The position numbers and the translations under genes are program-made. The notes under the pieces are model-generated. The model searched no databases. It worked only from the letters and a program-made list of their open reading frames with translations, and had not been told where the DNA came from. 64,000 nt of DNA from positions 1-64,000 of the forward strand of contig NZ_SACN01000006.1 of the NCBI RefSeq assembly GCF_004005865.1, given 5' to 3'. The DNA comes from Sphingomonas crocodyli (GTDB lineage Bacteria > Pseudomonadota > Alphaproteobacteria > Sphingomonadales > Sphingomonadaceae). The number at the start of each line of letters is the position of its first letter. Position 1 is the first letter of the stretch. Shown here piece after piece: positions 54,266 to 64,000 of the stretch.

Positions 54266-55353
54266 AGGCACTCGTCGTCGGCGGAGCCGGGCCGACCGGC
54301 CCGTTCATCGTCGAGGGGCTGCGCGCGCGGGGCTATCAGGTCGCGGTCCTCAATCGCGGGGTCCATCCGGTCGAGGCGCCCGACGATGTCGAACGGATCA
54401 CTGGCGATCCACACTTTCTGGAGCCGCTCAGCCAGGCGATCGGCGATCGGACCTTCGACCTCGTCATCGCCAGCTATGGCCGGCTCGCGGTGGTGGCCGA
54501 GGCGCTGGCAGGGCGTGCAGGGCGGTTCATCGGGGTGGGCGGCTTCGTCGCCTATCGCGGCTTTTACGACCCCAAGGTCAATTTCCCCGCCGGCCTGCCG
54601 TTGCCGACCCCCGAAAGCTTCGCACTGATCCGCGATCCGGCCGAACATCGCTTCGCCGCGCTCGTGACCGCCGCCGAGGACACCGTATTCCGGCTGCATC
54701 CCGGCGCCACCATCTTCCGCTACCCTTACGTCTATGGCCCGCGCCAGTTGGTGCCGCGCGAATGGTCGATCGTGCGGCGCGTGCTCGACAGGCGGCGTGA
54801 GATCGTCGTGCTCGACGGCGGGCTGAGCCTGATGATGCATGGCTATGCCGAAAACCTTGCCCACGCGATCATGCTGGCGATCGAGCGGCCCGAGGCGGCG
54901 GCCGGCATGGCCTTCAACTGCGGCGATGAGGTGCAACTGGATCAGCGCCAGTTGATCGAGGTGGCGGCCGCCGAACTCGGTGTGTCGATCGATCTCGTCT
55001 CGGTGCCCGACACGCCGACCACCCGCGCCATCGCGCTCAATGCGCCGAGCGCGCCCAAGCTGATGGACATCGCGCTGATCCGCGAGCGGCTGGGCTATCG
55101 CGACGTCGTGCCGACGGTCGAAGCGGTGCGGCGGACGGTGCGATATTATGCCGACAACCCGCTGGAGCGCGGCGGATCGATCGAGCAGCGCATGTATGAC
55201 GCCTTCGATTATGCCGCCGAGGACCGGCTGATCGCGCTGACCCGCGATCACCTTGCCCGCATCGCCGATCTGCCTGCGCCAGAGACGCAGACCGCGCATC
55301 CTTATGCCCACCCCAAACAGGCCGGAGCCGCCCTTGACCAGCGTGGACGCTGA
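54262..55353 (+). CDS. NAD-dependent epimerase/dehydratase-like protein
   Basis: 363 aa with GTG start overlapping the hydrolase stop. Rossmann motif KALVVGGAGPTGPFIVEGLRARGYQV; IFRYPYVYGPRQLVPREW and a C-terminal SDR-extended helix bundle. The classic YxxxK is not apparent, so it may be an atypical member that reduces or isomerises another substrate. The next gene starts 20 nt before its stop. Confidence 0.83.
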   Translation: MKALVVGGAGPTGPFIVEGLRARGYQVAVLNRGVHPVEAPDDVERITGDPHFLEPLSQAIGDRTFDLVIASYGRLAVVAEALAGRAGRFIGVGGFVAYRGFYDPKVNFPAGLPLPTPESFALIRDPAEHRFAALVTAAEDTVFRLHPGATIFRYPYVYGPRQLVPREWSIVRRVLDRRREIVVLDGGLSLMMHGYAENLAHAIMLAIERPEAAAGMAFNCGDEVQLDQRQLIEVAAAELGVSIDLVSVPDTPTTRAIALNAPSAPKLMDIALIRERLGYRDVVPTVEAVRRTVRYYADNPLERGGSIEQRMYDAFDYAAEDRLIALTRDHLARIADLPAPETQTAHPYAHPKQAGAALDQRGR

Positions 55354-57426
55354 CGCGCGCATCCGCGCCAATTTCGCTAAGATGCTCCGCGCGAAGCGGG
55401 TCGCGGTGCTGGGCGCATCGGCGCGCAACCAATTCTCCGCACCCGTCATCGCCAATCTCGATCGGCTCGGCTTCACCGGTCACGTCCAGCTCGTGAACCC
55501 CAAGGGCGAGCCGATCGGCGACCGTCCGGTCCTGCGCAGCATCGCAGACCTCGAAGGCCCGGTCGACGCCGCCTTCGTCTGCGTGCCGCAAAGCGCGGTA
55601 ATCGACACGGTGGCCGAAGCAGCGGCGGCGGGCGTGACCGGCTTCGTCGTGGTCAGTTCGGGCTTTGCCGAGGCGGGCGCGGAGGGGCGCGCGCTGCAGG
55701 ATCGGCTGGCGGCGGTGGCGCGCGAGCATCAGGTCGCGTTGCTCGGCCCCAATGGGCTTGGCTTCATCAACTATGTCGATCGCGTGCCAATGTGCGTGCT
55801 CGGCCGCCCGGTGCGCACCGGCGGGCTGGGCATCGCATCGGTCTCCGGATCGGTCGGCGGCTATCTGACCAAGGTCGCGATGCTGCAGGGCGTGGGCGTC
55901 TCGCACATGATCCTGACCGGAAACGAGGCCGGGATCACGATCGCCGACGTCGTCGATTTCCTGGTCGATGATCCCGACACCACCTCGATCGCGGTGTTCC
56001 TGGAGGCGATCTACGATCCCCGCCGCTTCGCCGCCGCCGCCGAACGCGCGCTCAAGGCAAGGAAGCCGATCGTCGTCCTGAAGGCCGGCGCATCCGAAGC
56101 GACCGCCCGCCTCGCCGCCGCGCATACCGGCGCATTGCTGGGGGACGATCGGGTGTTCGATGCAGTCGCCGCCGAACTCGGCCTGTCGCGCGTCTATAGC
56201 TACGAGGATCTGATCGCGACCGCCGCTCTGCTGGGGCAGGTCGGCCCGGTCGCCAAACCCGGCGTCGCGGCGCTCACCGTCTCCGGCGGATCGGGCGAAA
56301 TCCTGTCCGATCTGGCGGGCGCAGCGGGCGTCGCCTTCCCGCCCTTCTCCCCCGACGTGCAGGCCGCGCTGGAGGCAACCGTCAGCGCCTTCGGCCAGAC
56401 CCACAACCCGCTCGACCTGACCGGCGCGGCGCTCGCCGATCCCCTGTTGTGGGAACGCTGCCTGACTGCCATTGCAGCCGACGAGACGATCGGGCTGACC
56501 CTGTGCCTGTGGGATCCGCCGATCGGCCCGACCGAGGGCTGGATCAAGACATCGCTGGAATCGATCGCGCGCGGATACGCCGCCTATCCCGCGACCCCGC
56601 CTCTGGTCGCGCTCGTTGCCGAACCGATGACCGATTACGGCCATGACGCCTTGCGCGACGCGGGCATCCCCGGCGCGATTGCGGGCCTCAAGCCAGCCGT
56701 GACCGCGCTCGCGCAACTCGCACCGTGGAGCGGCCGCGTTCTGGAGGATCGCCCCGTTTCGCTGTTCGCCGACATCGGAGACGGCACCGATCGCCCCCGT
56801 CACGATCGCGCTTTGCTCGATCGACTTGGCGAACTCGGTGCGCCGGTGGTGCCCGGCACGATCGTCGAAGATGCCGAGGCGGCCGTCCGTGTGGCGGAGG
56901 GCTTCGGCTATCCGGTGGCGCTCAAGCTTGTCGCGCCCGATCTCCAGCATAAGACCGAGGTGGGCGGCGTGCGCCTGAACCTCGCCGACGCCGACGCGAT
57001 ACACGAAGCCTTCGCCGCGCTCTCCGCGATCGATCAGGAAGGGATCGAGGGAATCGCCGTCTCGCCGATGCGCAAACTCGACGCCGAACTGCTCGTCGCC
57101 ATCTCGCACGATCCCAGCTGGGGTCCGGTGCTGACGCTCGGCCTCGGTGGCATCTGGGTCGAGGTGATGGACGATGTCCGCCTCCTCCCCCTCCCCGCCG
57201 ATGCGCGCCGGATCGAGGCCGCGTTGCGCTCCCTGCGCGGTGCTCCGCTCCTCACCGGCGCGCGCGGCCGCCCGCCGGTCGACCTTGCTGCCGCGTCGCA
57301 GGCGATCGAACGGATCGCCGCCGCCGCGCTCGCGCTCGGCCCCGATCTCAGCCTGCTGGAAATCAACCCGCTGGGGATTTCGGGCGAGGGCGCCGAAGCT
57401 CTCGACGCCCTCGCCCTCTGGAAAGC

Positions 57427-57430
<4 letters not shown>
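55334..57430 (+). CDS. NDP-forming acetate/acyl-CoA ligase (fused alpha-beta)
   Basis: 698 aa with TTG start (GGAG 7 nt upstream; ATG 55304 and 55253 are alternatives). CoA-binding domain (RVAVLGASARNQFSAPVIANLDRLGF), succinyl-CoA-ligase-like domains with the catalytic His loop AAHTGALLGDD, and a C-terminal ATP-grasp (FGYPVALKLVAPDLQHKTEVGGVRLNL). Activates an acid to a CoA ester with ATP to ADP and phosphate. Overlaps the epimerase gene; stop overlaps the convergent aldehyde dehydrogenase. Confidence 0.92.
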
Positions 57431-58889
<1,459 letters not shown>

Positions 58890-58893
<4 letters not shown>

Positions 58894-59738
58894 GATAGTC
58901 TCTCCTTTATATCGATCGCGGCGAGCCGCCCGGCGGCGGCGAGGGCAGCGAACAGCATCGTCAGCAGCGACACGATCACCGCCGATTCATAGACGTCGGC
59001 GATGACGAAGCTGCGTCCGCCGACGCTGGCGAGGCCACCGGGCGCACGCGCAAACATCAGCGGATATTGCAGCGCGCTCACACCCCAAATGAGGCAGGGC
59101 TGCAGCCAGAAACCGCGCGTGAAGGCGGGGGCTGCGGCGGTGAAGCGGCGCTCGACCAGCGCGAAAATCTGCAGCAGCACCCAGCCCGTCAGCAGCCAGC
59201 CGACAAAGTTGGTCAGCGGCACGCCGAAATAGCCGCTGGGATAGCGAAACGCCCAATGGCCCAGCACGGTCGACCCGATCGGATCATAGGCCAGATCATA
59301 TCCGGCGAGGATGAAGGTCGCCGCGATCGGGGTCGTGACGACGTAGAGCGGCGCAAGGCCGGTCGGCCGATCGCGCATGATCAGCTTGCCGAGCGACCAG
59401 GCCAAATAGCCGAGGAATACATAACCGAGCGCCACCGGTGGCGGCACGCCGAGCAGCTTCGGTCCCATGAAATCGCTATGGCTGTAGAAACCGAACGGGA
59501 AACCGGTGTGAATGCTGCTCGCCTCCATCGCGAAGGCGACGGCGAGGCTGATGACGAAGAAGGCGCCGAACCCCTTCCAGCCATAAGCGAGCGAGGCGTG
59601 GACCGCGACCCAGCCGATCAGCACGAGCGTCTGGACGCCCGCCGCGGCCGGCCCCACGCCCAGCTGCGCGGCGGCAAAGGCGACCAGCCAGAGCGCCAGC
59701 AGCACCCAGGTCGCCCGAAAGCGCCATTTTCCGTCCAT
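58890..59738 (-). CDS. Carotenoid biosynthesis protein (CruF/DUF422-like) membrane protein
   Basis: 282 aa with about eight membrane helices. AMEASSIHTGFPFGFYSHSDFMGPKLLGVPPPVALGYVF is the DUF422/CruF pattern (G.PFG.Y.Y); GYDLAYDPIGSTVLGHWAFRYPSGYFGVPLTNFVGW is also diagnostic. CruF hydrates carotenoid ends, but no other carotenoid genes are nearby, so another lipid or terpenoid substrate is possible. Start at 59738 has GGGGAGG. Coupled to the aldehyde dehydrogenase. Confidence 0.82.
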
Positions 59739-59850
59739 CGGCCTCCCCTCTTCCGGCCCTCTTTTGGCGGCACAGTGCCGATGGTTGGAAAGCGCGCAAG
59801 GCTTCAGAGGACGGGCACTTGCAAGGGACCACAGGTGGCCCCGAAAGGGC

Positions 59851-59877
59851 CGGCGGGCGGGATCGTCTCCCGCCCGC
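59851..59877 (-). terminator. Hairpin after the TonB receptor gene
   Basis: GGCGGGCGGGA (59851-59861) and TCCCGCCCGCC (59867-59877) pair over 11 bp with a 5-nt loop, beginning 11 nt past the receptor stop on the minus strand. No U-tract; termination is inferred. It accounts for part of the 150-nt gap 59739-59888. Confidence 0.5.
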
Positions 59878-59888
59878 CGCCGCCATCG

Positions 59889-62081
59889 TCAGAACGCGAA
59901 CTTCGCACCCACGCCGTAGGTGCGCGGCGGGGCGAAGCTGCCGCCGTCGCCGGTGTTCAGCGCGAAGACGGTGCGCAGATAGGTCGCGTTGGTCAGGTTG
60001 CGGCCATAGGCATAGACGGTGAAGCCGCTGTTCGCCGGCGTGAACGCCGCGCGCGCGCCCAAAGTCGCATAGGCCTTCTGCTCGATCCGGGCGGCATTAT
60101 CCCAGAAGAACTTGCTGGTATAATATCCGGTGCCGGTCAGCTCGACCGTGCCGAAATCATAGGTTTCTCGCCAGTTGGCGGTCAGGCCCGCGGTCAGCTT
60201 GGGCGAGAAGGGCATGCGCCCGTCGCTCAGATCGCCGGTGGTCGTCACGCTGCCGCAACGGCATCCGGGGAACTGCGCGTTGAACACCGCGCCCGGATAT
60301 TTGTCGTACTTGGCATCCAGATAGGCGATGCTGCCGGTGGTCGTGAACTGCGGGGTCCAGTGGCCGGTAATCTCGGCATCGGCGCCCCAGATCTTCGATG
60401 TCGCGGCATTGGCCGTCACGTTGAAGCCGTTGACGATCGCCAGCACCTGCAGATCCTTATACTTGTAGTAGAAGGCCGACAGGTTGGCCGAGATGATCCG
60501 GCTGGTGTTGGTTTTCAGGCCGACTTCGAACGCGTCGATCTTCTCGGGCTTGAACGGCGTCGGCTGGAACGCCGAGATGTTGTAGCCGCCCGATTTGAAA
60601 CCCTTCGAATAGGTGGCGTAGATATTGTCGCCGCTGTCGAGATCGTAGCGGACCGAGATGCGCGGGGTGAAGCTGTCATATTTCACCTTGCCCGCGCCGA
60701 TCGGGAAGAAGGCGGGCTTCTGCTTCACGCCGAAGCTGAAATTGCCGCTCGCGCGACGGGTTTCCGAATTGTAGCGCGCGCCGACGATCACGCTCAGCTG
60801 GTCGGTCGGCGTCCAGTTGAGTTCGCCGAAGGCGGCATAGGCCTTCGTCTTCTGCTGCGACCAGATATAGGTTGCCGGATTGGTCGGCGTGGAGGGACCG
60901 AAAGTGGCTTCCAGCGGATCATATTTGCCGATGCTGTCATAATAGAAGACGCCAGCGACCGCCTGCAGATCGCCCATCTTCTCGGTCGAGAAGGTCAGCT
61001 CCTGCGAGAAATCCTTCTGGTTCTGCTGGAGCCGGTAATAGACGAGGTCGAGGTTCGAAAAATCGCCCTCGGTATTATAGTCCGAATAGGCGTTGTTGTA
61101 GGCGGTGATCGAGGTGAGCGTGCCCACCTCCGTCTCCAGGGCGATCGTGCCCCCGATCGACCAGGTATCCGCCTTGAAGAACGGCCCATCGCGGTTCAGC
61201 GAATAGGTGTAGGTGTTGGCGCGGAACGGCACGACCGGGTTCAGCCCCGGCGTCAGGTTCGCGGCCGAATTGCCCTTGAGCGCGGTATAGGCGGCCGAAT
61301 TGCCGTCCTTGCGCTTGCCGTAGGTGCCGAACAGTTCGATGCTCAGCGTCTCGACCGGCTCGATCAGCAGCTTGGCGCGCACCGTCTTGCTGTTGATGCC
61401 GGTCGCCTTGGTGTTGCGGACGATGTCGCGGGCATAGCCGTCACTGTCGTTGAACACGCCCGACAGGCTGAACGCCACCTTGTCCGCCACGATCGGGGCC
61501 GAGATATAGCCCTTCACCAGCACCTCATCGAGATTGCCGTAGCTCGCCTCGATCGATCCGGTGGGCGTGTAAGACGGCTTCTTGGTGACGATGCGGATCG
61601 CGCCGCCGGTCGCGTTGCGGCCGAACAAGGTGCCCTGCGGACCTTTCAGCACTTCGATCCGCTCGACATCGGCCAGGTCGGCGGCGTTGTTCGCGGTCTG
61701 GCTCGATTGATAGACGCCGTCGACATAGGTGGCGACGTTCGCGTCATTGCCCGGATCGGTCTGGCCCGAGGAGACGCCGCGGATCGCCGGCTGCGAATTG
61801 GGGCCGTTGCCGCCCATCTTGAGGCCCGGCGTGACGGTCGCGAGATCCTTGACCGAGATGATGCCCGATCGTTCGAGTTGCTCGCTGGTCTGCGCGACGA
61901 TCGCGATCGGCACATCGCTCAGTTTCTCGTTGCGGCGCTGCGCGGTCACGATGATGTCGCCGTCGCTCGCCCCCGCATCGGCCGCGGCGGGCGCCGCTTC
62001 CTGCGCGAAAGCGGGAATGGCGAGCATCCCGCAGGCGAGCGCAGTCAAAGACAAGGCATGACGGATCGTCTTGCGATTCAT
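59889..62081 (-). CDS. TonB-dependent receptor
   Basis: 730 aa from ATG 62081 (GGAAGGGG upstream). Signal peptide to QE (LACGMLAIPAFAQEAA). TonB box region IIVTAQRRNEKLSDVPIAI, plug motif DVERIEVLKGPQGTLFGRNATGGAIRIVTKKP, and a barrel ending in the aromatic TYGVGAKFAF. Typical of the sphingomonad FecA/CirA-like receptor group (VTAQRRxExLxDVP). Imports an unknown substrate, maybe the substrate of the nearby CoA-ligase/ALDH genes. Confidence 0.95.
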   Translation of the reverse strand: MNRKTIRHALSLTALACGMLAIPAFAQEAAPAAADAGASDGDIIVTAQRRNEKLSDVPIAIVAQTSEQLERSGIISVKDLATVTPGLKMGGNGPNSQPAIRGVSSGQTDPGNDANVATYVDGVYQSSQTANNAADLADVERIEVLKGPQGTLFGRNATGGAIRIVTKKPSYTPTGSIEASYGNLDEVLVKGYISAPIVADKVAFSLSGVFNDSDGYARDIVRNTKATGINSKTVRAKLLIEPVETLSIELFGTYGKRKDGNSAAYTALKGNSAANLTPGLNPVVPFRANTYTYSLNRDGPFFKADTWSIGGTIALETEVGTLTSITAYNNAYSDYNTEGDFSNLDLVYYRLQQNQKDFSQELTFSTEKMGDLQAVAGVFYYDSIGKYDPLEATFGPSTPTNPATYIWSQQKTKAYAAFGELNWTPTDQLSVIVGARYNSETRRASGNFSFGVKQKPAFFPIGAGKVKYDSFTPRISVRYDLDSGDNIYATYSKGFKSGGYNISAFQPTPFKPEKIDAFEVGLKTNTSRIISANLSAFYYKYKDLQVLAIVNGFNVTANAATSKIWGADAEITGHWTPQFTTTGSIAYLDAKYDKYPGAVFNAQFPGCRCGSVTTTGDLSDGRMPFSPKLTAGLTANWRETYDFGTVELTGTGYYTSKFFWDNAARIEQKAYATLGARAAFTPANSGFTVYAYGRNLTNATYLRTVFALNTGDGGSFAPPRTYGVGAKFAF

Positions 62082-62165
62082 GGCATTTCCCCTTCCTGTC
62101 GCGGCCGGTTGTTCCCGGTCCGCTGTTCGCAGCAATTCATATGACTCTTTTACGGGCTACACAAT

Positions 62166-63539
62166 TCAAACTGGCAATAACGGCCGCACGAGGCCGTTGA
62201 GGTAGAGCGATCCCGGCACCGCGAGCAGGAAAGCCCGGCGGCAGACATTGGCGTGGAGCAGCCGCAGCAGCGCCTCGTCCGCCTCCGGCCCGGCGGCCTC
62301 GACAAAGGCTTCGAGCAGCCGATCGGCCTCCGCGACATCGGCGGGTGCCTCCCCGACCATCCGCGCCACATCGGCCAGATAGTCGGCCTCCAGCTTCGGC
62401 CCGTAGAGCGCGATCCGTTCCAGATAAGCGGTCAGCGATCGCTGGACATTCTTGCGATAGGCGGCGACCGGATCGGCTTCGGGCAGTTCGCCGACCATGC
62501 TGGCCATCGCGAAGATCGGCGCGTCGGCCCAGCCGTGGCGCTCGGGCGGCGGCGCGGGCGGGTCCAGCGCCACGCCGATGCACTCGGCGATCGCTTCCAG
62601 CGCCTGCTTCGCCTCCCAGACGATCCAGACGAGATATTCGACATAATCGGCATCGGGCTGGGGCGCGGCCAGAAACTGATCCATGCACAGGCACGACGCC
62701 ATCGTCCCCGCCAGCGCGAAGGCCGCGGTGTGGAAACGGATCGCAGGCAGATCGACCGGCCAGCCGCCCGCCGCTTCGTAGAGCGCATAGAAGCTGGGAA
62801 TGTCGCCCAGATCCTCCCACTGCCCGCGGATGCGCAGCGCGGCGAGGTCCATCATCGGATCGCCGATCACGCTCAGCTCGAAATCCATCAGCGCGGTCAG
62901 CTCCGCGCCATCGAACAGGAACTGGCCTGCATCGCAGGCGGTATAGCAGGCGGGTCGCGCCGAAGGCGGCGCATTGCGCTCAACCCAGCGCGCGGCGAAG
63001 GCGACCAGCGGATCGGCGCGCCGCCGCTCGGTCTTGTAGCGCGCATGGATATCGTCGAACTGCGACAGGGTCAGCGCGCGGGGACTGTCGGGCAGCCGCA
63101 GCCCGGCCGCCACGAACGGCGCGATATCCAGCCGGTGCATCTGCACAATCTGCGCGGCGAGTTGTCGGCGCACCGCCTCCACATCCTGCGCGCTGTCGGC
63201 GGTCGCAAGGTTCGATCGCCCCGCCACCCGGTCCATCACGATGCCGGGCAATTCCTCGATCAGCCCGTGGACATGCGGCACCCGAAGCCCGCCCGCTTCG
63301 AGCAGGCGCCACACGGCGCATTCGCGTTCGAGCGAATAAGGCAGGAAATTCTCGACCCGCTCACCGCGCACATAGAGCGCCAGGGTGCGGCCATCGCGTT
63401 CGACATCGACATGCCAGGCCGGGCGCCAGCGCCCCTGCCGCACGGTGCGGACCACCCGTCCGCCGACATTCGCCTCGATCCAGCGGGCGATCTGCCGCTC
63501 GGCAGCGTCCGCCCGCGGGCGCTCCTCCTCCACCAACAT
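62166..63539 (-). CDS. Aminoglycoside-phosphotransferase-like (APH family) protein
   Basis: 457 aa from ATG 63539 (GGAGA upstream); 63593 is an alternative. Kinase-like fold: N lobe with LALYVRGERVENFLPYSLERECAVWRLLEAGG; the catalytic loop reads TACDAGQFLFD in place of the usual HGDxxxxN, then LMDFELSVIGDPMMDLAALR holds the metal-binding Asp. The loop's Asp is present but His-Gly and Asn are lost, so substrate or activity may differ. Downstream of and divergent from a TetR regulator. Confidence 0.85.
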   Translation of the reverse strand: MLVEEERPRADAAERQIARWIEANVGGRVVRTVRQGRWRPAWHVDVERDGRTLALYVRGERVENFLPYSLERECAVWRLLEAGGLRVPHVHGLIEELPGIVMDRVAGRSNLATADSAQDVEAVRRQLAAQIVQMHRLDIAPFVAAGLRLPDSPRALTLSQFDDIHARYKTERRRADPLVAFAARWVERNAPPSARPACYTACDAGQFLFDGAELTALMDFELSVIGDPMMDLAALRIRGQWEDLGDIPSFYALYEAAGGWPVDLPAIRFHTAAFALAGTMASCLCMDQFLAAPQPDADYVEYLVWIVWEAKQALEAIAECIGVALDPPAPPPERHGWADAPIFAMASMVGELPEADPVAAYRKNVQRSLTAYLERIALYGPKLEADYLADVARMVGEAPADVAEADRLLEAFVEAAGPEADEALLRLLHANVCRRAFLLAVPGSLYLNGLVRPLLPV

Positions 63540-63584
63540 CGCCGTCTCCGCGGTTTCGATAACTGAAACTACATCAGGAAAAAT

Positions 63585-63605
63585 GAAATGCAATCATGTC
63601 ATTTC
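63585..63605. promoter_or_regulatory. Candidate TetR operator between divergent phosphotransferase and TetR genes
   Basis: GAAATG (63585-63590) and CATTTC (63600-63605) are inverted across a 9-nt centre in the 115-nt gap 63540-63654. AT-rich; no other structure is seen in this gap. Confidence 0.4.
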
Positions 63606-63654
63606 GTTTCCTTCGGGACTTGCGCCGCCTGCCGACTTCGCGAATGACAAGGCG

Positions 63655-64000
63655 ATGACCAGCAATGTCGCGTTCGCGCGGCCGGCCAATCGCGCCGGGC
63701 GCCCCACCAAGGCCGATCTCGAACGGCGCAAGGCGCGCATCGTCGAGGTGGCCGAGGCCATGTTCATCGAACAGGGTTTCGCCGCGACCACGCTGGAAGG
63801 GATTGCGCGCGAGGCGGGTGTCGCGACGCGCACGCTCTATCATCATTATGGCGACAAGGCCGCCTTGTTCCGCGTGATCGTGCAGGAACGCACGCGGATG
63901 GGATCGCCGACGGAGATCTACGCGCTCGACGCGATCGGCAAACGCCACGATCCGCGCGACGTGCTGCGCGCCGCCACCCGCCGGCTGCTGTCGATCTGCC
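63655..64000 (+). CDS. TetR/AcrR family regulator, 3' end beyond window
   Basis: Partial: 115 residues visible with no stop before the edge. HTH domain: RKARIVEVAEAMFIEQGFAATTLEGIAREAGVATRTLYHHYGDKAALFRVIV, a typical TetR start. Divergent from the phosphotransferase gene; likely regulates it and perhaps the TonB receptor. The N-terminal 20 residues (RPANRAGRPTKADLERR) are basic, as in many regulators of this kind. Confidence 0.88.
   Translation, partial: MTSNVAFARPANRAGRPTKADLERRKARIVEVAEAMFIEQGFAATTLEGIAREAGVATRTLYHHYGDKAALFRVIVQERTRMGSPTEIYALDAIGKRHDPRDVLRAATRRLLSIC

Noticed and set aside
55037..57109. A 690-codon minus-strand frame opposite the acyl-CoA ligase
   Set aside because: Antisense shadow; the plus strand has CoA-binding and ATP-grasp motifs.
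59067..62144. A 1025-codon plus-strand frame opposite the TonB receptor and CruF-like gene
   Set aside because: Composition is typical of a shadow frame and the opposite strand has a clear TonB receptor with a signal and plug motifs.

Overview
The window reads as a stretch of chromosome from a sphingomonad-type alphaproteobacterium (Sphingomonas or a close relative; inferred). The evidence is the high GC, the gene style, and several typical markers: the grxD-bolA-zeta-subunit-leuDC block, DUF1476 (the alphaproteobacterial F1-ATPase zeta inhibitor), large TonB-dependent receptors, an ECF41 sigma factor, Flp pilins, and GC-rich palindromic intergenic repeats. I see no rRNA, tRNA, CRISPR array or insertion sequence. 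The last gene runs off the right edge.

Layout. 0.2-3.3 kb is a minus-strand housekeeping block: monothiol glutaredoxin, BolA, the F1-ATPase zeta inhibitor, leuD and leuC. 3.4-17.5 kb is accessory metabolism: an exported M24 peptidase, a VOC-MFS-EthD run, two SnoaL-fold proteins, a DUF2889 protein, a TonB receptor with a Gly/Pro/Arg-rich insert, a GMC oxidoreductase, and a three-subunit PaoABC-type molybdenum aldehyde oxidoreductase. 17.6-24.4 kb holds a small Fe-S protein and a TetR-controlled RND efflux operon with an 18-bp palindromic operator. 24.5-31.9 kb mixes core genes (tmk, aroB, aroK, xerD) with two ParDE-type toxin-antitoxin pairs and an uncharacterised exported protein coupled to xerD. 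32.4-38.9 kb carries accA, an M48 protease, an HPP membrane protein, an ECF41 sigma/carboxymuconolactone decarboxylase pair, two Flp pilins, a Nudix hydrolase and a LysE exporter.

39.0-45.0 kb has a hybrid sensor kinase lacking both expected phospho-histidines, a YbaN-like membrane protein, secA, and a VapBC-like pair. 45.0-63.6 kb is a second accessory metabolic region. It holds a TetR/TauD pair, argJ, an NmrA-like reductase with a limonene-epoxide-hydrolase-like protein, a GFA-GST-inositol-phosphatase run, a GAF-PAS-GGDEF protein, a hydrolase/epimerase/NDP-forming acyl-CoA synthetase operon facing an aldehyde dehydrogenase/CruF-like pair, a TonB receptor, a phosphotransferase and a TetR regulator.

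The most unusual signals are: (i) the hybrid kinase at 38979-41000, where both the HisKA and the Hpt histidine are glutamate while the receiver aspartate is intact; (ii) a ~188-bp repeat present twice (4653-4838 and 37110-37299) whose differences inside hairpin stems are compensated base pairs; (iii) a good ECF41-type promoter in front of the sigma factor's own operon; (iv) candidate operators at all three toxin-antitoxin loci; (v) a repeat-derived hairpin holding the Shine-Dalgarno of an MFS gene. All assignments come from reading motifs by eye. No database search was run.
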